IMG/VR virus record: IMGVR_UViG_3300028550_000810
Coordinates: 1 to 33,119 of that record
Reading direction: 5' to 3' (one strand)
Origin: a virus
DNA: 33,119 nt
Made by a program: the position numbers and the translations under genes. This document shows positions 23,782-32,062 of this stretch, piece after piece; position 1 is the stretch's first letter; every line of letters starts with the position of its first letter. The notes beneath the pieces are model-generated. The model did no database searches, had not been told where the DNA came from, and saw only the letters and a program-made list of their open reading frames with translations.

Positions 23782-25690
23782 TTTTTTACCAACCTCATAC
23801 CAAGAATTCATTCACCTATCAAGATACTCTCGATGGCTACCAGAAAAAGGTCGCAGAGAAACTTGGAATGAAACTGTTTCAAGATACTTTGATTTCTTTG
23901 ATGTTCATGTACAGGAAATGACAGGATTTGAAATTACAAAAAAAGATAGAGATGAACTTGAACTTGCCGTACTAGGACAAAAAGTTATGCCCTCTATGCG
24001 TTGCTTAATGACCGCAGGAGAGGCGTTAAAGAGGGAGAACATCGCTGGATACAATTGCTCATACGTTGCAGTAAATCGTATTCAAGCGTTTGATGAAATC
24101 CTTTATGTTCTTATGAATGGAACTGGAGTTGGTTTTTCTGTTGAAAGACAATTTACATCTGAACTTCCAAAAGTAGCAGAGGAGTTCCATGCATCTGATA
24201 CTGTTATTACTGTTGCAGATAGTAAAATGGGTTGGGCAAAAGCATTTAAAGAACTGATGGGTATGTTGTATATTGGTCAGATTCCACGATGGGATTTATC
24301 TAAAATCCGTCCTGCTGGTGCTCCACTTAAAACTTTTGGTGGTCGTGCTTCGGGCCCTGCACCACTAGAGTCATTATTTAATTTTGTAGTCAATGTACTT
24401 GGTAGTTCTGCTGGACGTAAGTTGTCCTCACTAGAATGTCATGACATTGTTTGTAAAATTGCTGAAGTAGTGGTAGTTGGCGGTGTTCGTAGGTCTGCTC
24501 TCATTAGTCTTTCAAATCTTTCAGATGATCGTATGCGTCATGCTAAATCTGGACAATGGTGGACAGAAAATCCTCAACGCGCCTTAGCTAATAACTCTGC
24601 TTGTTATACAGAGAAACCAGAAATGGGTATCTTTATGAGTGAGTGGAACGCACTCTATGAATCTAAATCTGGAGAACGTGGTATCTTTAATCGTGAAAGT
24701 GCTAACAGAATAGCCGAAGCTAGTGGTCGTAGAACCACCGAAGGGCATCACTTTGGCGTAAATCCTTGCAGCGAGATAATATTGCGAGATAGAGAATTTT
24801 GCAATTTAAGTGAAGCAGTTATCAGATCTAATGATACTGAAGAAACTTTAATAGAGAAAGTAAGACTGGCTGCCATTCTTGGTACATTCCAATCAACTTT
24901 GACTAACTTCAAGTATGTTAGTGCCGCATGGAAGAAAAATTGTTCAGAAGAAAGACTACTTGGTGTATCTCTAACAGGTATTATGGATTGTAAGTTAACA
25001 AATGGTAAGTCAAAAGGTCTTGATGTATTACTTGAAAAACTTAAAAATGTCGCAATAGACACTAATAAAATTTGGTCTAAGAAATTAGACATTCCACAAT
25101 CTGTAGCAATTACTTGTGTCAAACCAAGTGGTACAGTATCACAGCTAGTTAATTCTGCATCTGGTATTCATGCTCGTCACAATCCTTACTACATACGCAC
25201 AGTTCGCGGTGATAAAAAGGATCCACTTACTTTGATGATGACAGACGAAGGTTTCCCTGTTGAAGATGATGTAATAAACCCAAGCAATACTGCTGTCTTC
25301 TCTTTTCCTCATAAAGTAGATAGAGGCGCAGTATTCAGACAAGATATGAACGCAATTGAACAATTAGAATTGTGGTTAATATACCAAAAACATTGGTGTG
25401 AGCACAAGCCTTCCGTTACAATTTCCGTTAAAGAAGAAGAATGGATGGAAGTTGGCGCATGGGTTTACAAATATTTTGATTACATGTCTGGAGTATCATT
25501 CTTACCATTTAGTGAACATTCATATCAACAAGCGCCTTATCAAGATACCGATAAAGAGGGGTATGACATTTTATTGAAACAAATGCCTAAGAATGTAGAT
25601 TGGTCTAAATTATCTGAATATGAATCAAAGGATATGACAATTGGCGCTCAAGAATTAGCTTGTGTTGCTGGTTTTTGTGAAATTCAATAA
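23771..25690 (+). CDS. nrdJ: Adenosylcobalamin-dependent ribonucleoside-triphosphate reductase (class II)
   Basis: A monomeric class II reductase that converts NTPs to dNTPs using adenosylcobalamin. The 639-aa product has all the cysteines of the Lactobacillus leichmannii-type enzyme in the right order and spacing: C96 (GYNCSY), the thiyl-bearing C333 in NPCSEI with C344 eleven residues on (EFCNLSE), and the C-terminal shuttle pair C631/C636 (ACVAGFC). It is about 100 aa shorter than that enzyme. T4 and many cyanophages use class I NrdAB; here the phage depends on cobalamin supply in the host. It sits between primase and a small zinc-ribbon gene. Confidence 0.92.
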   Translation: MPDNFLPTSYQEFIHLSRYSRWLPEKGRRETWNETVSRYFDFFDVHVQEMTGFEITKKDRDELELAVLGQKVMPSMRCLMTAGEALKRENIAGYNCSYVAVNRIQAFDEILYVLMNGTGVGFSVERQFTSELPKVAEEFHASDTVITVADSKMGWAKAFKELMGMLYIGQIPRWDLSKIRPAGAPLKTFGGRASGPAPLESLFNFVVNVLGSSAGRKLSSLECHDIVCKIAEVVVVGGVRRSALISLSNLSDDRMRHAKSGQWWTENPQRALANNSACYTEKPEMGIFMSEWNALYESKSGERGIFNRESANRIAEASGRRTTEGHHFGVNPCSEIILRDREFCNLSEAVIRSNDTEETLIEKVRLAAILGTFQSTLTNFKYVSAAWKKNCSEERLLGVSLTGIMDCKLTNGKSKGLDVLLEKLKNVAIDTNKIWSKKLDIPQSVAITCVKPSGTVSQLVNSASGIHARHNPYYIRTVRGDKKDPLTLMMTDEGFPVEDDVINPSNTAVFSFPHKVDRGAVFRQDMNAIEQLELWLIYQKHWCEHKPSVTISVKEEEWMEVGAWVYKYFDYMSGVSFLPFSEHSYQQAPYQDTDKEGYDILLKQMPKNVDWSKLSEYESKDMTIGAQELACVAGFCEIQ

Positions 25691-25860
25691 TGATGCGGGT
25701 AGTAAGGGTCATTGTATGTGACTCATGCGAAGCTGAATTCCATTTCAAACATGACATGGACACTACTGTATATAAATTAGAGTTCTGTCCATTCTGTGGA
25801 AAGGAATTAAACCAAGATTTGATAGACGAACTAGAGGATGATGATGACTACATCTGGTAA
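25690..25860 (+). CDS. Small zinc-ribbon protein
   Basis: A 56-aa protein starting in the stop of nrdJ (TAATG). It contains two CxxC knuckles, CDSC near the N-terminus and CPFCGKEL in the middle, with an acidic C-terminus (LEDDDDYIW). The spacing fits one zinc ribbon. It may be a partner or regulator of the neighbouring enzymes; its function is unknown. A second in-frame ATG follows immediately, so the start is uncertain by one codon. Confidence 0.78.
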   Translation: MMRVVRVIVCDSCEAEFHFKHDMDTTVYKLEFCPFCGKELNQDLIDELEDDDDYIW

Positions 25861-25893
25861 CTGATGTGGTAGAAAAAGCGTTAAATTAAAACC

Positions 25894-25901
25894 CATAAAT
25901 A
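25894..25901 (+). promoter_or_regulatory. Possible late-type promoter (CATAAATA)
   Basis: CATAAATA fits the relaxed NATAAATA late consensus and lies 45 nt before the GIY-YIG gene, in the only non-coding gap of this stretch (25861-25946). It is weaker evidence than the TATAAATA sites. Confidence 0.45.
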
Positions 25902-25946
25902 ATACAGAACATTTTATTCTGAGATTGTATTTTTGGGAAAAAGATA

Positions 25947-26429
25947 ATGAAAAACGCGATGGGGTTGTTACCAATTCCGACAAAGTGGACACATGATGGT
26001 AAGATAATTCAAGAACTTCCAGAAGGTTGTGAAGGATTTGTCTATCTTATAACCAACCTTGCTAATAATAGAAAGTATATTGGTAAGAAGCTCGCGAGGT
26101 TTAAAGTTACCAGACCACCACTTAAAGGTAAGACAAGAAAAAGGCGTTCAACAAAAGAAAGTGATTGGAAGGACTATTGGGGTTCTTCTGACCACTTAAA
26201 CGCTGATGTTTTGTCTTTCGGTGAAGATAAATTCACTAGAGAAATTTTATACTTTTGTTCGAGTAGAGGAATACTAAGTTACTTAGAAGCAAAAGAACAA
26301 TTTGATCGAAGGGTTTTAGAGTCTGACGAATACTATAATGGCATTATCAATGTTAGAATAGGAAGTTCAAAGATGTTAAAAGAACATTTGAGGATACATA
26401 ATAATGAACGAGTGGATCGAACAATATAA
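25947..26429 (+). CDS. GIY-YIG nuclease, SegE-like
   Basis: A 160-aa protein with a degenerate GIY-YIG signature, GFVYLITNLANNRKYIGKKL (about residues 30-49), and a C-terminal Glu-containing helix (YLEAKEQFDRRVL), as in the phage SegE-like homing nucleases. Such proteins cut DNA site-specifically and spread by gene conversion, or are retained for other roles. It may be a free-standing homing gene or a conserved phage nuclease. The downstream methyltransferase starts inside its last 26 nt. Confidence 0.72.
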   Translation: MKNAMGLLPIPTKWTHDGKIIQELPEGCEGFVYLITNLANNRKYIGKKLARFKVTRPPLKGKTRKRRSTKESDWKDYWGSSDHLNADVLSFGEDKFTREILYFCSSRGILSYLEAKEQFDRRVLESDEYYNGIINVRIGSSKMLKEHLRIHNNERVDRTI

Positions 26430-26997
26430 ATCTTATCACGCAGACCGGAATACTCATTATCCCGGCAATAACTTAAAACCACAATTACATCATATCATGG
26501 ACTTGATTCGTGATATAAATCCAGAAACTTTACTAGATTTTGGTTGTGGTAAGGGTAAACAATATTCTGAATGGAAACATCACGAAGAAATGGGTGTCAT
26601 GCCCTCTTTGTATGACCCAGCAGTACCAGAGTTTGAACTACTACCTGACGGCCCATTTGATGGAGTATTCTCTACTGATGTAATGGAACACATTCCAGAA
26701 GAACAAATTCCAGAAACATTTGAAATGATTTCTAAAAGAGCAGATAAATTTGTTTTTCTTGCAATCAGCACCCAACCAGCTATTGCAATTTTACCAAATG
26801 GAGAAAATGCACACTGTACACTAAAACCTATCGAGTGGTGGGTAGATATGTGGAATAAATACTCACATAAAAGAATATACACTCACATCAAAACTTATGG
26901 CACTAGTAATGGTTATCAGATACTTAATGAAGACCTTTACATGGAGTTCTTCCTAAATAATTTAACAATTAAAGAAAAGACCCTTGACAAATCCTAA
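26404..26997 (+). CDS. SAM-dependent methyltransferase-like protein
   Basis: A 197-aa class I methyltransferase-type protein: motif I LLDFGCGKGKQY (about 40-51), an acidic post-strand (LYDP) and a motif IV-like segment FDGVFSTDVMEHIPEEQIP (about 83-101). The substrate is unknown. Related genes occur in marine T4-like phages. The overlap with the GIY-YIG gene implies coupled translation. The end overlaps the next promoter. Confidence 0.78.
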   Translation: MNEWIEQYKSYHADRNTHYPGNNLKPQLHHIMDLIRDINPETLLDFGCGKGKQYSEWKHHEEMGVMPSLYDPAVPEFELLPDGPFDGVFSTDVMEHIPEEQIPETFEMISKRADKFVFLAISTQPAIAILPNGENAHCTLKPIEWWVDMWNKYSHKRIYTHIKTYGTSNGYQILNEDLYMEFFLNNLTIKEKTLDKS

Positions 26998-27012
26998 ATT
27001 TTATGATACTAT
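26984..27012 (+). promoter_or_regulatory. Sigma70-type promoter
   Basis: TTGACA (26984-26989) and TACTAT (27007-27012) with a 17-bp spacer. It overlaps the methyltransferase stop and drives the two small genes at 27043 and 27213. Confidence 0.78.
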
Positions 27013-27042
27013 AGATAAGTAAGATAAAAAAAGGTTTTAAAG

Positions 27043-27213
27043 ATGAGTAAAATCAAAAATCAAGTAATGGATATCGAAGAATTTATTAACGATCACTTAA
27101 ACAGTGAAAAGTATGAAACTTGGGATACCATTAAATCTGCTGCACAAAAACAATTTAAAGATTTCGATAGCACGATTGATGAAATCATTAAACAAACTAA
27201 AAGGAATATGTAA
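27043..27213 (+). CDS. Small hypothetical protein
   Basis: A 56-aa hydrophilic, helical protein of unknown function (MSKIKNQVMDIEEFINDHL...). It is preceded by an AAAGG-type site and a sigma70 promoter. Its stop overlaps the next start (TAATG). Small early proteins of this type, right behind a strong promoter, are often host-takeover factors, but nothing specific is visible. Confidence 0.7.
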   Translation: MSKIKNQVMDIEEFINDHLNSEKYETWDTIKSAAQKQFKDFDSTIDEIIKQTKRNM

Positions 27214-27404
27214 TGATTGATTCAAATGTTGCATTTATAATTACTTTATGTTTTGGTATTTGTACATTCATCTGGGGCAGAAAGGCTGCGATTGCACCTG
27301 TCACTGAAAGTTTATTGAAAGTTCTTGAAGAACAACACTTTATTAAAATGAGAATTAATAAAGATGGTGTAAAAGAGATAGTTTCTTTAGATGAAGTTAA
27401 TTAA
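27213..27404 (+). CDS. Small single-span membrane protein
   Basis: A 63-aa protein with an N-terminal hydrophobic segment (about residues 5-22, NVAFIITLCFGICTFIWG) and a charged C-terminal half (EQHFIKMRINKDGVKEIVSL). It resembles small membrane proteins recurrent in marine T4-like phages. It is translationally coupled to the preceding 56-aa gene, and its function is unknown. Confidence 0.68.
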   Translation: MIDSNVAFIITLCFGICTFIWGRKAAIAPVTESLLKVLEEQHFIKMRINKDGVKEIVSLDEVN

Positions 27405-27408
27405 GGTA

Positions 27409-27437
27409 TTGACTTCTTGATAAGATTGTGTTATAAT
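27409..27437 (+). promoter_or_regulatory. Sigma70-type promoter
   Basis: TTGACT (27409-27414) and TATAAT (27432-27437) with a 17-bp spacer, 31 nt before the ATG at 27469. Confidence 0.85.
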
Positions 27438-27468
27438 GGCTATACAAGTTAAAGATGAGAGATGAAAT

Positions 27469-27894
27469 ATGACTAAGAAAAAAATAACTACTACGGTTAA
27501 TGATGGTTGGGTTGAACCTAAAAAACGCAAACCTCGTAAACCTATGACTCCAGAACAAAGAGCGGCAGCTATTGAACGACTTGCTTTGGCAAGAGCAGCA
27601 AAAGCACCCGCCAAGAATTCATCTATACACAAATCACTATTAAATTTACCAGAAGACTATTATCTTCATCCTAACAAAATAAAGGAGTGGATTAAGACCC
27701 AGAAAGGATTGTTAGCTGAAGAAAAAAGTAATGTACGAAGAAGTGTATCTGGTTCTATTGCAAAGGTTGCTAATCACGAAGGTTATATTCGTAATTTAAA
27801 TAGTTACCTCAAAAATGGATATTGGATAGATATGTTTTATGGTGAATACCAACAGGGGCGTATCAAATGGGTGACGATAGTACCAAAGGGTTAG
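27469..27894 (+). CDS. Conserved basic phage protein
   Basis: A 141-aa protein with a basic, Pro-rich N-terminus (PKKRKPRKPMTPEQRAAAIE) and a compact C-terminal module (YYLHPNKIKEWIKTQKG, then YLKNGYWIDMFYGEYQ). It is of a type conserved in marine T4-like phages. The basic N-terminus could bind nucleic acid, which is only a guess. It follows its own promoter and overlaps the next gene by 28 nt. Confidence 0.68.
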   Translation: MTKKKITTTVNDGWVEPKKRKPRKPMTPEQRAAAIERLALARAAKAPAKNSSIHKSLLNLPEDYYLHPNKIKEWIKTQKGLLAEEKSNVRRSVSGSIAKVANHEGYIRNLNSYLKNGYWIDMFYGEYQQGRIKWVTIVPKG

Positions 27895-28274
27895 ACAACA
27901 ATATAATCAAAGGGCCGTGGACTCACCCTGATGTTAAACCATTGACCGAGAAAAGTTCAAGACTAGCAGATGATATGCAATTCATAGGTGAAGTCACTGA
28001 AGGACTTATGATTCCTATGATTCATAATCTTTCAGAAAATGGTGTTGACATTTCATCTGAAGAATTCATAGGTGAAGTTGGGTATATGAATGAAGTATTA
28101 AAATCTATACTCTACAGGCATTTTGGTTATAACCACCCTGTGAGTTTATTGATTGCAAAATCAATGATTGTTGATACAGAAGGCGTAAAGGTTCCTTTCG
28201 CTGAAATTGATGTAGATATTTTAACAGACATATTAGAAATTATAGAAGAAAGTGAAGATGAACCTAACAGCTGA
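27867..28274 (+). CDS. Conserved acidic phage protein
   Basis: A 135-aa acidic, mainly helical protein of unknown function; the motif FIGEVTEGLMIPMIHNLSEN is the most recognisable part. It starts within the upstream gene and overlaps the oxygenase gene by 17 nt. Such small acidic proteins are conserved in this region of marine T4-like phages. No catalytic residues are seen. Confidence 0.65.
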   Translation: MGDDSTKGLDNNIIKGPWTHPDVKPLTEKSSRLADDMQFIGEVTEGLMIPMIHNLSENGVDISSEEFIGEVGYMNEVLKSILYRHFGYNHPVSLLIAKSMIVDTEGVKVPFAEIDVDILTDILEIIEESEDEPNS

Positions 28275-28926
28275 ACCTATTGTATGGCAAAATTTTAGTC
28301 CTACAATTTTACAATTTGAAGTGCCAGAAGAATTTATTACTTTGGTTAATAATGCTGGTGATGCCGTATTGGGAGATGAGAGTCTTTCCAAGAAATTTGA
28401 TTTCTCTGATAACCTTGTTGGTAAGGTATCAAAGGAAGTAAAGATTCCTGTATACGACAAAAAAGAATCTAAGTTCCTATCAGACACACTAAAAAAAGGG
28501 TGCCTGACCTACCTAGAACACATGGAAGATTCTAATCGTGCATATGGTTGGACTAAGATGTCGAAAGGCATAAAACCAACCATTGATAATATCCATCTTG
28601 CACAGAGTTGGATTGTAAGTCAATACAAACACGAATACAATCCATGGCATACACACAGTGGTAATTTCTCTGGTGTTATTTATCTCAAAATACCAGAAGG
28701 TATGGGTGAGGAAAATGCAAAAGAATTTAAAGACCACTATCCATCAACAGGCCTTATTGAATTTATGTATGGCGAAAAGTCTGACTTTAGGAGTGACAAT
28801 CTTAAATTTGTTCCAGAAGTCGGAATGATGTTAATATTCCCATCTTGGTTAAAACATTCTGTTTATCCATTTTATTCTGATGGTGAAAGAAGGAGTATGA
28901 GCTTCAATGCTCATTATAAAATATGA
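28258..28926 (+). CDS. 2-oxoglutarate/Fe(II)-type oxygenase
   Basis: A 222-aa protein of the putative 2OG-Fe(II) oxygenase family common in marine phages. The double-stranded beta-helix core includes the metal site WHTHSGNFSGVIYL (an HxH variant of HxD) and the distal histidine with the 2OG-binding Arg in WLKHSVYPF and GERRSMSFN near the C-terminus. Substrate unknown; protein or nucleotide hydroxylation is possible. I prefer ATG 28258 to the GTG at 28252. It overlaps both neighbours by a few bases. Confidence 0.8.
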   Translation: MNLTAEPIVWQNFSPTILQFEVPEEFITLVNNAGDAVLGDESLSKKFDFSDNLVGKVSKEVKIPVYDKKESKFLSDTLKKGCLTYLEHMEDSNRAYGWTKMSKGIKPTIDNIHLAQSWIVSQYKHEYNPWHTHSGNFSGVIYLKIPEGMGEENAKEFKDHYPSTGLIEFMYGEKSDFRSDNLKFVPEVGMMLIFPSWLKHSVYPFYSDGERRSMSFNAHYKI

Positions 28927-29762
28927 TTATTATTGATATGAATCAAATCACAGTAGCTAGTCTAATGATGCATTTGAATATGACTAAATCAAAAGAACCA
29001 GATGAGAATATGGTAAGACACATGATTCTTAACTCGGTTCGTATGTATCGTAGTCAGTTTACTGAGGAATATGGCGAGGTTGTACTTGCATATGATTCCA
29101 AACATTACTGGCGCCGTGATTTCTTCCCGAACTACAAAGCAAGTCGTAGAAAGGGTAGAGAGAAATCTGACTTGGATTGGGATTCAATCTTTGAGGTTCT
29201 GAATAAAATTAAAGCAGAGTTCAAAGACAATCTACCATACAAGTACCTAGAAGTTTATGGTGCAGAGGCTGATGATATTATTGCTACTCTTGTAAAAAAC
29301 AAACAAGAACCAATTATGATTGTCTCTGGCGATAAAGACTTTATTCAGTTACAGAAGTATCCTGATATAAAACAATATTCACCTATTCTTAAAAAGTATG
29401 TAAATGGGTATAATCCAAACACCTATATAAAAGAGCATATACTTAAAGGCGACACTAGTGATGGAGTACCTAATGTTCTATCACCTGATAACACCTTTGT
29501 CGATGGATTAAGACAAAAACCTTTAACAAAAAAGAAGATTGAAAATTGGTTGAATATAAATATTGATGATTTACCTGATGAAGTTAAAAGAAATTACCAA
29601 AGGAATGAAACTCTTATCAGTCTTGATAAGATTCCATCTGAGTTGGAGACTGAAATTAATGAAGTCTTTAACAATGCTCCCTGTGGTGACCGTAGTAAAC
29701 TATTAAATTATTTTATACAATCAAGATTGAAAAATCTTACTGAAACAATTGGAGAATTTTAA
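28923..29762 (+). CDS. rnh: RNase H / 5'-3' exonuclease, T4 Rnh type
   Basis: A FEN/PIN-type 5' nuclease that removes RNA primers from Okazaki fragments. The 279-aa protein shows the expected acidic metal-binding residues in order: D5 (MIIIDMNQ), AYDSKHYWRRDFFPNYKASR, EADDIIATL, VSGDKDFIQL and GDTSDGVPNV. T4 RNase H is about 305 aa. It overlaps the oxygenase by 4 nt and lies 1 nt before the next gene, within the replication-gene part of the window. Confidence 0.9.
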   Translation: MIIIDMNQITVASLMMHLNMTKSKEPDENMVRHMILNSVRMYRSQFTEEYGEVVLAYDSKHYWRRDFFPNYKASRRKGREKSDLDWDSIFEVLNKIKAEFKDNLPYKYLEVYGAEADDIIATLVKNKQEPIMIVSGDKDFIQLQKYPDIKQYSPILKKYVNGYNPNTYIKEHILKGDTSDGVPNVLSPDNTFVDGLRQKPLTKKKIENWLNINIDDLPDEVKRNYQRNETLISLDKIPSELETEINEVFNNAPCGDRSKLLNYFIQSRLKNLTETIGEF

Positions 29763-29763
29763 C

Positions 29764-30273
29764 ATGGCTAAGCCAGAAGAAACATATACACCCCTCTTTT
29801 CAGAGATACTTGAAAAAGTAGGAAAAGCAAAAACTAAAGCACAGAAAGTACAACTGTTACAAAAACACAACACTGACGCATTAAGAATGTTGCTGAAAGC
29901 TTCATTTGACCCTACAAAAGAATGGGTCTTCCCAGAAGGTGCAACACCATACACACCTAATGATGCACCCGAAGGTACAGATCATACAGTACTTTCAATG
30001 GAAGCAAAGAAACTTTGGCATTTCATCAAAGGCGCTGACCCTCTAACAAAACAACATCAGAAAGAAAACATGTTCTTTCAGTTACTAGAGTCGTTACACG
30101 AAAGTGAAGCAAAACTTTTAGTTATTGCAAAAGACAAAAAACTACATCAAGCTTATAAAGGTCTATCTGCAAAGGTAATCCAAGAAGCATTTGGTTGGGA
30201 CGAAAACTTTATGATTCCAGAACCAGATGTATATCCACAAGGTTCTCGTTCTGCTAGTGGACTTGTTGATTAA
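29764..30273 (+). CDS. DUF6433-like conserved phage protein
   Basis: A 169-aa protein matching, by sequence impression, the DUF6433 family of T4-like marine phages; function unknown. It is mostly helical, with the segments QKVQLLQKHNTDALRMLLKA and ENMFFQLLESLHESEAKLL and a Pro-rich end. I chose ATG 29764 with GGAGAATTTT upstream; a TTG 15 nt earlier overlaps the Rnh gene. Neighbouring replication genes suggest an accessory role at the fork, which is unproven. Confidence 0.72.
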   Translation: MAKPEETYTPLFSEILEKVGKAKTKAQKVQLLQKHNTDALRMLLKASFDPTKEWVFPEGATPYTPNDAPEGTDHTVLSMEAKKLWHFIKGADPLTKQHQKENMFFQLLESLHESEAKLLVIAKDKKLHQAYKGLSAKVIQEAFGWDENFMIPEPDVYPQGSRSASGLVD

Positions 30274-30293
30274 AATAAACTAAAGGTGTGAAT

Positions 30294-31448
30294 GTGCAGA
30301 AGTTTATTGACCCCCGCATTGAACAAATAGTAACTGCTGAGGCTGCTCGTCAATTTAATACGGTAGAACTAATCGCAAGTGAGAACTTCACTAGTCCAGA
30401 AGTAATGGAATTGTGTGGTAGTATCTTAACCAATAAGTATGCAGAAGGTTTGCCCGGCAAAAGATACTACAATGGTTGCGATGAAGTTGATAAGGTAGAA
30501 GACCTTGCCATTGAATACGCAACTAAATTATTTGGTTGTAACTTTGCAAATGTTCAGCCTCACAGTGGTGCAAATGCAAATCTTGCGGTATTCAAAACAT
30601 TCTTAACGCCCGGCGATTTAATTGTTAGTATGGACTTGTCTAGTGGTGGTCACTTATCACATGGTGCGAAGGTTAACATAAGTGGTAAGTGGTTCGTCAC
30701 TAAGAGTTATGGCGTTGATGCTGATGGAATTATTGATTATGATGAAGCAGAAAAACTAGTATTAGATAATAATCCTAAAATGATTATTGCAGGAGCAAGT
30801 GCATATAGTCGAGTGATTGATTGGAAACGATTCAGAAAAATGGCAGACTCGGTAGGTGCAATCTTACTTGCAGATATCAGTCACTACTCTGGACTCATTG
30901 CTGGTAAATCATATCCTAATCCATTTCCTTATGCAGATGTTGCAACAACCACCACACACAAAACTTTACGAGGCCCTCGTGGTGGTATGATTTTGTGGAA
31001 CGATAAAGAATACAGTAATAAAATTAACAGTGCAGTATTTCCCGGCACTCAAGGTGGGCCTCTGATGCACATCATTGCCGCTAAAGCACAATGTTTCTAC
31101 GAAGCATTACAACCAGACTTTCAGTTATATACTAAACGTGTAATAGCTAATGCAAATATAATGGCACAGACATTCATAGATGCTGATGTAGAAATAGTAT
31201 CTGGTGGAACACAATCTCATATGTTTACTATTAACTTGAATAAAGAAAAGTATAGTGGTCGTGAATTTGCAGATTTACTAGAACAAAAATCTATTACTGT
31301 AAATAAAAATGGTGTTCCTAACGATACTCGCGGTTTTATTGAAACCTCTGGAGTTAGAATCGGAGTTGCAGCAGAAACCACCAGAGGTAACGATGAAAGG
31401 TGGTTTAAAGCTCTTGCAGAAATAATGATTCGATATTTAAGGTCTTAA
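30294..31448 (+). CDS. glyA: Serine hydroxymethyltransferase
   Basis: A PLP enzyme that converts serine and tetrahydrofolate to glycine and 5,10-methylene-THF, feeding thymidylate and purine synthesis. Landmarks are VELIASENFTSPEV, YAEGLPGKRYYNGC, the PLP lysine K223 in THKTLRGPRGG, and the C-terminal GVRIGVAA. At 384 aa it is shorter than typical bacterial GlyA (about 415-430), with the C-terminus trimmed. I chose GTG 30294, 7 nt after AAAGG; GTG 30288 is in frame but too close to that site. It is a host-derived auxiliary metabolic gene by inference, and fits beside NrdJ and the nucleotidase in dNTP supply. Confidence 0.93.
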   Translation: MQKFIDPRIEQIVTAEAARQFNTVELIASENFTSPEVMELCGSILTNKYAEGLPGKRYYNGCDEVDKVEDLAIEYATKLFGCNFANVQPHSGANANLAVFKTFLTPGDLIVSMDLSSGGHLSHGAKVNISGKWFVTKSYGVDADGIIDYDEAEKLVLDNNPKMIIAGASAYSRVIDWKRFRKMADSVGAILLADISHYSGLIAGKSYPNPFPYADVATTTTHKTLRGPRGGMILWNDKEYSNKINSAVFPGTQGGPLMHIIAAKAQCFYEALQPDFQLYTKRVIANANIMAQTFIDADVEIVSGGTQSHMFTINLNKEKYSGREFADLLEQKSITVNKNGVPNDTRGFIETSGVRIGVAAETTRGNDERWFKALAEIMIRYLRS

Positions 31449-31467
31449 AAATAATACTTAAAATGTC

Positions 31468-31496
31468 TTGACATTGATTCATAAATGGAGTATAAT
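31468..31496 (+). promoter_or_regulatory. Sigma70-type promoter
   Basis: TTGACA (31468-31473) and TATAAT (31491-31496) with a 17-bp spacer. The first gene downstream starts 113 nt later, so it makes an unusually long leader for this genome. Confidence 0.88.
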
Positions 31497-31521
31497 AGTT
31501 ACACAAGATAAAAAAAGATTA

Positions 31522-31581
31522 AAAGTCATGACTCAGTTGGCACTCTCTCTCTCTCATCTCAAACGCCAACTGGGTCACTTT
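31522..31581 (+). ncRNA. Long hairpin in leader RNA or small RNA
   Basis: AAAGT (31522-31526), a 3-nt bulge and GACTCAGTTGGC (31530-31541) pair with GCCAACTGGGTC (31565-31576) and ACTTT (31577-31581), giving a 17-bp stem with one G-U pair. The 23-nt loop is a CU-dinucleotide run (31542-31564). It lies about 20 nt after the expected start of the 31468-31496 promoter transcript. It is too structured for chance in this AT-rich setting. It could be a leader control element, a processed small RNA, or an attenuator with an imperfect U-tract (31579-31587). It matches no riboswitch class that I recognise. Confidence 0.6.
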
Positions 31582-31609
31582 ATTTCAATAATTAGATGAG
31601 AAATTTAAA

Positions 31610-32062
31610 ATGACAATTATTGAAATATCTCTTAAAATGAATATTATTGACATCTCTGGTGGAAGTAAACATCAAAGAAAACTCTGTAATTCAGTTATTA
31701 AGTATATGATTAAGAAATTATTACCCCGCCATAGAACACTACAAGTTAATGTTGAACTAACAAATATACAAGATGACGCAACAGGCTATTGTATGATTGG
31801 TGATAATAATCGTGAGTTTTATATTGAGATAGATAAGAAACTTAATATAAAGGATATGGTTGTTGCCATTTGTCACGAAATGATTCATGTGAAACAATAT
31901 GCTCGTAAGGAAATATCTGATTGGAATGGTTTAGACCAACCCAAATGGAAAAACAACCTAATCAGTAAAGATTGTGGATATTGGGATTGGCCTTGGGAAA
32001 AGGAAGCCTATAGTTTAGAGTATCAGTTTGCTGATGAATGTTGGGAAAAAAATATAATATGA
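31610..32062 (+). CDS. SprT-like zinc metallopeptidase
   Basis: A 150-aa protein with the zincin motif H89-E90-M-I-H93 (CHEMIHVKQY) and a downstream acidic helix (WPWEKEAYSLE) that could supply the third zinc ligand, as in SprT-like proteases. The role in infection is unknown; proteins of this shape recur in marine phages. Translation could also start at the in-frame ATG 31637. Its stop overlaps the wall-hydrolase start (ATGA). Confidence 0.75.
   Translation: MTIIEISLKMNIIDISGGSKHQRKLCNSVIKYMIKKLLPRHRTLQVNVELTNIQDDATGYCMIGDNNREFYIEIDKKLNIKDMVVAICHEMIHVKQYARKEISDWNGLDQPKWKNNLISKDCGYWDWPWEKEAYSLEYQFADECWEKNII

Noticed and set aside
31522-31581. Glycine riboswitch related to the adjacent glyA gene
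   Set aside because: The element lies downstream of glyA, not upstream, and has a single long stem with a CU loop, unlike the known glycine aptamer.
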